Of a DNA stretch of 64,000 bases, positions 43,736-50,726 are shown in pieces. Positions within the stretch are counted from its first letter, which is position 1, and each line of letters opens with the position of its first letter. The notes beneath the pieces are model-generated. The model searched no databases, was not told where the DNA came from, and was given only the letters and a program-made list of their open reading frames with translations. The stretch lies in the NCBI RefSeq assembly GCF_036010325.1, contig NZ_CP108549.1, positions 8,370,001 through 8,434,000 on the forward strand, in the 5' to 3' direction. This DNA is from Streptomyces sp. NBC_01210 (GTDB taxonomy: Bacteria; Actinomycetota; Actinomycetes; Streptomycetales; Streptomycetaceae). Position numbers and translations under genes: made by a program.

Positions 43736-43998
43736 GACCTGGTGAGCAAAACCCTTCGCGATCGGTGCGGGCCCGGCCCGGACCGAGCCTCAGGTGCGGC
43801 TGCGCCCTGTCCGGCCTTCCCGGGAACTCCTTGTTCTCGCAGGTCGAGGCTGTGCCCCGTACGTCTCGATGATGATCGGCTTCGGTCCCGTAGCACTTTG
43901 GTCGTACCGGATGACACATACGACGGGGGATTCGCCGCATACCTGCCGGCTCATAGCTTCTTGATCAGTCACCGCCATGATCAGGAGGCCACGGAGAT
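43736..43998. other. Gap between DUF5988 and TPR genes with coding-like fragments
   Basis: One plus-strand frame encodes LVLAGRGCAPYVSMMIGFG and then PVALWSYRMTHTTGD before a stop, without a good start. A minus-strand frame (43790-43978) encodes AVTDQEAMSRQVCGE and VCVIRYDQSATGPKP with a poor ribosome site. Codon bias does not decide between them. AGGAGG at 43982-43987 serves the TPR gene. Confidence 0.35.
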
Positions 43999-45039
43999 AT
44001 GTACGGCAAGGCATTCGCCCCCGAATACCAGGGCGAACTGGGCTCGATGCTGGGCGTCAATTCCTCGTACGACGAAGTGCTCACCACTGCGAGCCACGCG
44101 CGGCGCAACGCCGTCTCGGCACTCGACCGTGCCCGGGCCTCGCTCGCCGTCGCCGAGGCCAACCGACGGCTGGGCCGGGTGGCCGAAGCCGGTGACTCCT
44201 GGCGCGACAGCTACCGCTCCGCCCGGCAGGCCGGCGACCGGGGCGCGATGGCGTGGGCACTGTGGAGCGGTGGCACGCTGGCCCGGCAGTGCGGAGCCCT
44301 GCCGCTGGCCCGCCGTCTGCTGGCCGCTGCCGTCGACCTCGATGGCGGTGATCGACTCGCCCATGGCTACTCGCTCGCAGGCCTCGCCGAGACGGGGCGG
44401 ATCCAGGGGGACTACGAGGCCGTCGCGGAGATGCACGAGCAACTGCTCGCACAGGCAAGGGCGCACGGCGAATCCCGGCACATGGTCTGGGCGATGTCCG
44501 GCATCGCGCAGATGCACCGCAACACCGGCGCATACGAAGAGGCCTTAGAACTGTTCGAAGAATGCGCCCGGATCGCGGACGACGCGGACGACGCACGCGG
44601 GAGGGCCTGGTCGCTGCGCGGCATAGCCGACGTGGTGTCCGTGCAGGGTGATACGGAGCGGGCACTGACACTGCTGACCGAAGCCGAAACCATCTGCCGT
44701 GACATGGATCTGGCCGGCGCGCTCGCTTATAACCACAAGATGCGCGGCAACGTCCTTTTCCGTGCGGCCCGTTACGAGGAGGCCTGCGTCGCCTACACAC
44801 TGTCCCTGCGCGAATTCCGCGATATGAACGAGCCCCGCGGAACGGCGCTGTCCCGCCTCGGCCTCATCAAGTCCCGCTCCCGCCACGGCCGTGCACCGGA
44901 CACGACGCTTGCGGAACTTGCGGAGCTGGAGGGCGAGTTCAAGCGGATCGGGCTGCGGCACGCCCGGCAGACGGTCATCGCCTTCCGGGACGAGCTTGCG
45001 GGGGTTCACCGGGTTGCTCAAGGAACCCGGCCCTCGTAG
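43999..45039 (+). CDS. Tetratricopeptide-repeat protein with a TTA codon
   Basis: The 346-residue product consists of TPR-like helical pairs from about residue 45 to 320, e.g. AWALWSGGTLARQCGALPLARRLL, AMSGIAQMHRNTGAYEEALELF and HKMRGNVLFRAARYEEACVAY, each with the W/L-G-A-P spacing. The N-terminus (YGKAFAPEYQGELGSMLG) is unusual and distinctive. The ribosome site AGGAGG precedes ATG 43999 by 11 nt. Codon 183 is TTA (44545-44547), so translation should depend on the bldA tRNA and hence on development. It would act as a protein-interaction scaffold; the partner is unknown. Confidence 0.85.
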   Translation: MYGKAFAPEYQGELGSMLGVNSSYDEVLTTASHARRNAVSALDRARASLAVAEANRRLGRVAEAGDSWRDSYRSARQAGDRGAMAWALWSGGTLARQCGALPLARRLLAAAVDLDGGDRLAHGYSLAGLAETGRIQGDYEAVAEMHEQLLAQARAHGESRHMVWAMSGIAQMHRNTGAYEEALELFEECARIADDADDARGRAWSLRGIADVVSVQGDTERALTLLTEAETICRDMDLAGALAYNHKMRGNVLFRAARYEEACVAYTLSLREFRDMNEPRGTALSRLGLIKSRSRHGRAPDTTLAELAELEGEFKRIGLRHARQTVIAFRDELAGVHRVAQGTRPS

Positions 45040-45072
45040 TCGCGGCGCGAGTGCCGCCTCCGCTTTGAGCCA

Positions 45073-45492
45073 TCAACTGATGTCGAAGAGTGGGCCCGTG
45101 AGGGTGAGTCCCAGATCGTGGCCCACATAGGAGAAGAACGCGAGAAGCATCAGCGCCGCACCGGCCAGTGACAGATCCTTGAAAAAGTTGACCATCTCCA
45201 TTGTTTTGGACTCTTCGGCGGTCTCCTTCCAGAAGGAGTGCATCAGAAGCGCGGTCGGGACCAGAAAGACGACCAGGAGCAGTGCGCCGAGGTCCGCCCA
45301 GACCCCGAATGCCACCATCAGTCCGCCGGCGAGGAGGAGGAACCCGCTGGCCGGGACCGCCACCGCGGGGGCGGGGACACCCCGGGCGCCGGCGTAGCCC
45401 GCCATGGCCTTCGCTTTGGTGAGGTGGCCGACCGCCGAGTTGAGGAACAGTACGCAGAAGAGAATGCGACCGATGAGCACGAGGACGTCCAC
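45073..45492 (-). CDS. DoxX-family membrane protein
   Basis: The 139-residue product has four membrane helices with the DoxX start DVLVLIGRILFCVLFLNSAVGHL, the loop GARGVPAPAVAVP and a C-terminal FFSYVGHDLGLTLTG. GTG 45492 is preferred because GGAGGTG precedes it. DoxX proteins are associated with redox or thiol stress and some act in membrane complexes. No partner gene is evident. It converges with the TPR gene. Confidence 0.88.
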   Translation of the reverse strand: MDVLVLIGRILFCVLFLNSAVGHLTKAKAMAGYAGARGVPAPAVAVPASGFLLLAGGLMVAFGVWADLGALLLVVFLVPTALLMHSFWKETAEESKTMEMVNFFKDLSLAGAALMLLAFFSYVGHDLGLTLTGPLFDIS

Positions 45493-45609
45493 GGTCACCT
45501 CCGGCGTCGTAGGTAATTGAACGCAAAATCTTCTCTCCGTAATTCTACGCCTCGGAGATGAGATCCCTTCGGGCGGACGCACACCGCACGGGGCGGGCCC
45601 TGAACCCGG

Positions 45610-46380
45610 TCAGGGCTGCGATCCGGCGGATCCGGAGGCTTCCAGGAGTTCGAGGAATCGGCGGCCGAAAAGGTATGCGTCCCCCGGCCAACGGGCCGAG
45701 AGGTAGTTGCGGTCCTGCACGACGTACGCGTGTGAGTCGTCGGTCGCGGTTCCGCGTGCAGTGAGCACCCTGGGCCCACGCTCGAACAGGGTGCCCGGAT
45801 CGTTCAGCGCGGCCTTGACCTCGTCCTCGACATAGGCCGGATAGGTGCGGTAGTAGCGGCCGAGGCGCCACGCGGTGGTGAGATAGGCCGAGCGTTCCAT
45901 GTACTTCGGCAGGCAGGTCGTACGACGGTCCGCCAGCACGCTGCGGCCGCCGATGCCCGCACGCGACCGCGCCAGGACCAGCACGCCGTGGCAGATCGCG
46001 CCGACCGGCCGGTCCAGCGCCCAGAACCTGCCAACCTGCTGGTGCAGCACCTCCGAGCCCAGGTACTGCCGCATCCCCTGCGCGTGGCCGCCCGGCAGGA
46101 TCAGCCCGTCGAACTCGGCCACCTTCATATCCGCCCACCCCACGGTCGCGGCGAATTCCCGGGACCGGGTGAGCTCGTCGTAGAAGTCCCTGGGTTCCTT
46201 CTCGGCGCCGAGTTGCCCGAAGAGCACGCCGGTCAGCAACAGCGGATCCGCGGCGGGGTTTGTTCCCGCGCGCTCGGTGGCGAAGACGACCTGGTGCCCG
46301 GCGGCGGTGAGAATCCGCCAGGGCACGGCCACCTCGGTGACGTCGAAATCGCGGTCGGGAACCGGCATCAGTACACGCAT
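45610..46380 (-). CDS. DJ-1/PfpI-family protein (type 1 glutamine amidotransferase-like)
   Basis: The 256-residue product has the nucleophile elbow GAICHGVLVLARS with the conserved Cys-His pair, an upstream acidic residue in the FDGLILPGGHAQGM segment, and opens RVLMPVPDRDFDVTEVA. The active-site Cys suggests a chaperone, glyoxalase or hydrolase role in carbonyl or oxidative stress. ATG 46380 was chosen as the family start; the longer frame is non-coding in style. It lies 102 nt downstream of the YbhN-like gene on the same strand. Confidence 0.87.
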   Translation of the reverse strand: MRVLMPVPDRDFDVTEVAVPWRILTAAGHQVVFATERAGTNPAADPLLLTGVLFGQLGAEKEPRDFYDELTRSREFAATVGWADMKVAEFDGLILPGGHAQGMRQYLGSEVLHQQVGRFWALDRPVGAICHGVLVLARSRAGIGGRSVLADRRTTCLPKYMERSAYLTTAWRLGRYYRTYPAYVEDEVKAALNDPGTLFERGPRVLTARGTATDDSHAYVVQDRNYLSARWPGDAYLFGRRFLELLEASGSAGSQP

Positions 46381-46482
46381 CCGAGCATCATGGCAGGGGC
46401 TTCGCTCAGCGTCCCGGAATGTCCCGGCGGCAGTGGCCGATCCCAGCCGGCCGACCCGAGGCACCGGCGCCGCAAGCGGCTC

Positions 46483-47436
46483 TCAGATCACCTTCGAGCG
46501 GACCAGGACACCGAGTACGAGGGCACCGGGAAGCAGCGGCAGCCACACCGTGATGATCCGGTACCCGAGAACCACAGAGGTGGCCACGGCGACCGAAACC
46601 CCGGCCATGACCAGCGCTATGACGAGTGCCGCGTCCACCGAGCCAATGCCACCGGGTGTCGGGATGACAGCGGCCAGCGTGCTCCCGGCCAGATAGGCGA
46701 GCCCGACATGGGCGGCCGGAATGGACACGTCCAGCGCCATCGCCACGGCGACCAGTCCCGCAGCCTGCAGGGTCGGATAGGCCACGGCGCCACCCCACAG
46801 AGCCAGCACACGCGCAGGCCTGGTGTGCACGGAGCGCGCGTCCCGCAGCGCGGTGTCGACGAACGCGCGGATGGCTCTGCGCAGTGGCCGTACCGCCACC
46901 AGCACGACCGCTACCACGCACACCAGAGATCCCGCCACCACCAGCACCGGGCCTGCCGCGTGCGGCAGGAGGTCGTCCAGTTGCAGCGCGTGCGGAGAGG
47001 CGGCGAGGAGAGCGAGCAGCAGTACGGCTCGCCCTGTGCCCGCCGCCAGCATGTGCAGGGCCAGAGCGGCGGAGGAGCGCGGCAGCGAGAGTCCGCAGCG
47101 TTGGAGGAAGCGCAGATTGACCGTGCCCGCGCCGAGCCCTGCCGGGAGGAGATGGTTGGCTGCACCCGCGGCGAACTGCGTCACGAACAGCCGTAGCGGG
47201 GGGAGGCGTTCGAGGGTCGCTCCCTGGCGCGTGAAGGAGACGGCGACCCATCCCAGCACGGTGACGGTGACAGCGAGCAGCAGCCAGTACTGGTTGGCGG
47301 ACAGGAGTTGGCTGCCGCCGGCCGTGATGAGCGGCCAGTGCTGGGCCGCCCAGATGCTGACCGCAGCGATCGGCACCAGGCAGGCGATCTGTCGCAGTGG
47401 CAGCCCCCGAAGGAGGTTTCCATGGGATGTGGCCAT
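46483..47436 (-). CDS. Lysylphosphatidylglycerol-synthase-like membrane protein (YbhN/UPF0104)
   Basis: The 317-residue product has about eight membrane helices and the family motifs FVTQFAAGAANHLLPAGLGAGTVNLRFL and IPTPGGIGSVDAAL. It lacks the soluble aminoacyl-transferase domain, so it belongs to the YbhN group, whose members are thought to flip or move phospholipids or carriers. ATG 47436 is the chosen start; the same frame is open to 47616 and would add 60 basic, low-complexity residues. Confidence 0.82.
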   Translation of the reverse strand: MATSHGNLLRGLPLRQIACLVPIAAVSIWAAQHWPLITAGGSQLLSANQYWLLLAVTVTVLGWVAVSFTRQGATLERLPPLRLFVTQFAAGAANHLLPAGLGAGTVNLRFLQRCGLSLPRSSAALALHMLAAGTGRAVLLLALLAASPHALQLDDLLPHAAGPVLVVAGSLVCVVAVVLVAVRPLRRAIRAFVDTALRDARSVHTRPARVLALWGGAVAYPTLQAAGLVAVAMALDVSIPAAHVGLAYLAGSTLAAVIPTPGGIGSVDAALVIALVMAGVSVAVATSVVLGYRIITVWLPLLPGALVLGVLVRSKVI

Positions 47437-47754
47437 CGCCTCGGTCAATCTCCGCTTCTCACGCTGCCGGGAAGTAGTCGCGCCATCAGGCTCCCCGCGG
47501 CGGGCGACGTCCCGGCGTCGTACGGCCGACGGCCGGCGGGCGCGATGATTGCTGGAAAGCGACGTCGCCTGTGCCGCCCGCCCGACCTCGCCCGTTCGGT
47601 CGGTGGCTCGGGCCAATAGCAGGCGGACGGCGCACGGGCAACAGTGCGCGCACCGCCGTCGGCCGCCGCCGCTATGGGTGGCGTCACCATTCCGCGGGCG
47701 ACCGGCCCGTTCCTAGTGTGACCGGCACCTTGGTATGTCTGCGGGAGGTCTCGG
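47437..47754. other. Region between divergent YbhN-like and esterase genes
   Basis: The 318-nt stretch may partly encode an extended N-terminus of the YbhN-like protein (in frame to 47616). The rest should hold both promoters. The ribosome site GGGAGG (47741-47746) serves the esterase gene. Nothing else is recognised. Confidence 0.4.
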
Positions 47755-49230
47755 ATGCTGTTGCGCACAAGCTCGCCCAAGCCTGCCGGTATGCGCCGGG
47801 CCGCCGGTCGCGTGGGCGCCGTACTCGCTCTGCTCGCCGCCACCCTGTGGCTCGCCCCGGCGCCCGCCGCGCAGGCGGCCGTACCCCTGGAGAGAGTCAG
47901 CAGCTTCGGTGCCAATCCCGGCGGTCTGAACATGTACGTGTACCGGCCCGCCGGCCTCCCCGCACATCCGGCGGTCGTGGTCGCCCTGCACGGCTGCACG
48001 CAGAGCGCCCAGGTCTACGCCGACAACTCCGGGCTCACGACGTTCGCCGACCGGCACGGGTTCCTGCTGGTCCTCGCCGAGACGACGTCCGCGAACAACT
48101 CCAGCGGCTGCTTCAACTGGTTCCAGGCAGCCGACAACCGGCGAGGGCAGGGCGAGGCCGCGTCCATCCGGCAGATGGTGGCGCATGCCGAGAGTGCCTA
48201 CGGCGCCGATGCGGGGCGTACGTACGTCACCGGTCTCTCGGCCGGAGGAGGCATGACCTCGGTCATGCTCGCCGCCTACCCCGACGTTTTCGAGGCGGGC
48301 GCGGTGATCGCTGGACTGCCGTACGACTGCACCAAGGACACGGGGGCCTTCACCTGTATGAACCCCGGCGTGGACCGTACACCTGCGGTGTGGGCGCAGC
48401 GCGTCCGCGACGCCCATCCCGCGTACTCCGGGCCGTGGCCACGGGTGGCGGTCTGGCACGGCGACAACGACCCGACGGTCGTGCCGAAGAACGCCGATGA
48501 ACTGCGGGACCAGTGGACCGCGGTGCACGGAGTGGACCAGAGCCCGGACCGTACCTCCACCATCGGGCCGAATCAGACGCGCCGCGAGCAGTATCTCGCT
48601 GCGGACGGCAGGGTCGTCGTCGAGGTCGACCGGGTGCCCGCGATCGGCCACGGCACGCCGGTGGACCCGGGCACCGGGCCCCAGCAGTGCGGGAAGACCG
48701 GCACCGCGAACTTCATCGACTCGATCTGCTCCGGCTACTGGATCACCGAGTTCTTCGGCCTCGACGGCTCCGCGCCTGATCCCGGCGGCCTGCCGGCCCC
48801 GGCCGGGCTCACCGTCACGGGTGCCAAACAGACCTCGATCACCCTGAATTGGACGGCAGTTGAGGGCGCGGCGGGTTACGCGGTGTACCGGGACGGGACA
48901 CGTATCGCCACTCCGTCGGGCGCCTCGTTCACCGACACGGGTCTGAGCCCGGGTACAAGGCACGACTACAGCGTGGCCGCCCGCGACGCGGCCGGGGCCG
49001 AAGGCGCACGCTCCGGCCAGGTCACGGCCACGACCACCGGCGGCGCGACGGCCTGCTGGACCGCCGACAACTACCACCAGGTGCAGGCAGGCCGGGCCAC
49101 CACCGACGGCAGCTATGCCTACGCCAAGGGCTCCCAGCAGAACATGGGCCTCCACAACACCTTCGTCACCCACACGCTCAAGGAATCACCCGTCGGTTAC
49201 TTCGTCGTCGCCGATGGCAACTGCCCCTGA
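47755..49230 (+). CDS. Secreted PHB-depolymerase-family esterase with FN3 domain
   Basis: The 491-residue product has a signal peptide (about 1-41, ending AAQA), then an Esterase_phd domain. It contains VVVALHGCTQSAQVYADNSG (oxyanion region), the nucleophile elbow TGLSAGGGMTS with Ser, HGDNDPTVVP (Asp candidate) and IGHGTPVDP with the triad His. A fibronectin type III domain (about 345-430) and a C-terminal domain rich in Tyr/Gly (CWTADNYHQVQAGRATTDG), resembling substrate-binding modules of poly(3-hydroxybutyrate) depolymerases, follow. GGGAGG precedes ATG 47755. With the next gene (32-nt gap) it may degrade extracellular PHB, though acetylxylan or feruloyl esterase activity is possible. Confidence 0.85.
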   Translation: MLLRTSSPKPAGMRRAAGRVGAVLALLAATLWLAPAPAAQAAVPLERVSSFGANPGGLNMYVYRPAGLPAHPAVVVALHGCTQSAQVYADNSGLTTFADRHGFLLVLAETTSANNSSGCFNWFQAADNRRGQGEAASIRQMVAHAESAYGADAGRTYVTGLSAGGGMTSVMLAAYPDVFEAGAVIAGLPYDCTKDTGAFTCMNPGVDRTPAVWAQRVRDAHPAYSGPWPRVAVWHGDNDPTVVPKNADELRDQWTAVHGVDQSPDRTSTIGPNQTRREQYLAADGRVVVEVDRVPAIGHGTPVDPGTGPQQCGKTGTANFIDSICSGYWITEFFGLDGSAPDPGGLPAPAGLTVTGAKQTSITLNWTAVEGAAGYAVYRDGTRIATPSGASFTDTGLSPGTRHDYSVAARDAAGAEGARSGQVTATTTGGATACWTADNYHQVQAGRATTDGSYAYAKGSQQNMGLHNTFVTHTLKESPVGYFVVADGNCP

Positions 49231-49262
49231 CCGACGGTCGGTACGCCTCAGGAGGTTTCCCC

Positions 49263-50672
49263 GTGCCCTTCGCTCTGCCGTACACGGCCGCGCTGCTGCT
49301 CGCGCTCACCGCCGTCCCGGCCGTCGCACAGCAACCGCCCGAGACGCCGGCGACCGGCCACTGCAACCGGATCACCCGGCTGCAGGTGCCGGGAGCCGAG
49401 CGCCAAGAGAAAGCCTGCCTCGGGGAGTTGACGACGGCGGGGACGGTCGCATCCGGTCACACCGACCCGGCCGACTGGGCCGGGCTGACACCCGCAGGTC
49501 TTGCCACGCCCAGCGGTGTGCCCGGTATCCAGATCGACGGCTACTTCCCCGACACCTCCGCCACCAATACCAACCACGGTTGGAGCCATGACTCGCAGTT
49601 CGTCATCCGGCTGCCCGACCGCTGGAACGGGGGACTGGTGGTCGCGGGCTCCCCGGGCGTGCGCGAGCAGTATGCGAACGACCGGGTCATCGGCGACTGG
49701 GTCCTGTCCCGCGGCTACGCCTTCGCCGCCACCGACAAGGGCAACACCGGCGCGGCCTTCTACCGCGACGGCGCCGCGCCCGGCGAGGCGATCGCCGAGT
49801 GGAACGACCGCGTCACGCAGTTGACGAGGGCCGCCCGCGCGGTCGTCGCCCGGCGCTACCACCGCCCGCCCTCCCGCACGCTTGCCACCGGCATGTCCAA
49901 CGGCGGCTATCTGGTGCGCTGGCAGCTGGAGAACCACCCTGAGCTGTACGACGGCGGCGTCGACTGGGAGGGGACGCTCTGGCGGTCGGGCGGACCGAAT
50001 CTGCTGACCTTCCTGCCACCCGCCCTGCGTCACTACCCGGTGTACGCAGCCGGTGGCCGAGGCGCCGACGCGGCACACCGGGCGATGCTCGCCGCCGGAT
50101 ATCCGGAAGGCTCGGAGTTTCTGTGGCCCTTCCACCATCAGTACTACTGGGATCTGACCCAGCGGATCTACCGTGAAGAGCTGGATCCCGGCTACGACGG
50201 GCCGACCGAGGCGGGGACGCCGTACTGCGCGCCCGGCACGCCCGCGTGCGACGCGGACTACGCGTACATCTCGCGTCCCCCGGAGGTGCGCCGTGCCGTC
50301 GCGACGATCGGGCTGACCGGCCGGATCGGGAAGCCGCTGATCAGTCTGCACGGCACGCTCGATGTGCTGCTGCCCATCGGCCGGGACTCCGATGTGTACG
50401 CCCGCATGGTGCGCGAAGCCGGGCGCGGCGGGCTGTTCCGCTACTACCGCGTCGAAGGCGGCACACACGTCGACTCGCTCTACGACGTCTTTCCGGACCG
50501 GCTGCGGCCGTTGACGCCCTGCCACCGCTCAGCGTTCACTGCCTTGGAGGCCTGGACCGGACAGGGCAGGCAGCCTGCGCCCAGCCACACGGTGGCCCGC
50601 CCGGCGGCGGCCGGTCCGAGCACGCTGCTCACCGACTGTCCCCTCGACGGAACACAACCCCGTCAAGGGTGA
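49263..50672 (+). CDS. Secreted alpha/beta hydrolase, 3-hydroxybutyrate-oligomer-hydrolase or tannase-like
   Basis: The 469-residue product has a signal peptide (ALLLALTAVPAVA). The hydrolase core has SHDSQFVIRLPDRWNGGLVV, the nucleophile elbow TGMSNGGYLVRWQ, and KPLISLHGTLDVLLPI and EGGTHVDSLYD (Asp and His candidates). A large lid (residues ~240-330) is Tyr/Trp-rich. GTG 49263 follows GGAGG. The family includes D-3-hydroxybutyrate-oligomer hydrolases and tannase-like esterases. Co-transcription with a PHB-depolymerase-like gene supports the former. Confidence 0.75.
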   Translation: MPFALPYTAALLLALTAVPAVAQQPPETPATGHCNRITRLQVPGAERQEKACLGELTTAGTVASGHTDPADWAGLTPAGLATPSGVPGIQIDGYFPDTSATNTNHGWSHDSQFVIRLPDRWNGGLVVAGSPGVREQYANDRVIGDWVLSRGYAFAATDKGNTGAAFYRDGAAPGEAIAEWNDRVTQLTRAARAVVARRYHRPPSRTLATGMSNGGYLVRWQLENHPELYDGGVDWEGTLWRSGGPNLLTFLPPALRHYPVYAAGGRGADAAHRAMLAAGYPEGSEFLWPFHHQYYWDLTQRIYREELDPGYDGPTEAGTPYCAPGTPACDADYAYISRPPEVRRAVATIGLTGRIGKPLISLHGTLDVLLPIGRDSDVYARMVREAGRGGLFRYYRVEGGTHVDSLYDVFPDRLRPLTPCHRSAFTALEAWTGQGRQPAPSHTVARPAAAGPSTLLTDCPLDGTQPRQG

Positions 50673-50726
50673 GAGGGCAAGCGCGGCACACGGGGCGACC
50701 GGCAGCAGGCGGTCCAGGGGTGTTGA

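Noticed and set aside
43790..44014. A minus-strand 74-residue ORF in the DUF5988-TPR gap
   Set aside because: The N-terminal part is protein-like but has no ribosome site, and its start lies across the TPR gene's Shine-Dalgarno. Kept only as a note in the gap.
43742..44548. A 268-residue frame from the gap into the TPR gene
   Set aside because: It continues out of frame through the TPR gene and turns into Ser/Arg/Pro-rich shadow sequence.
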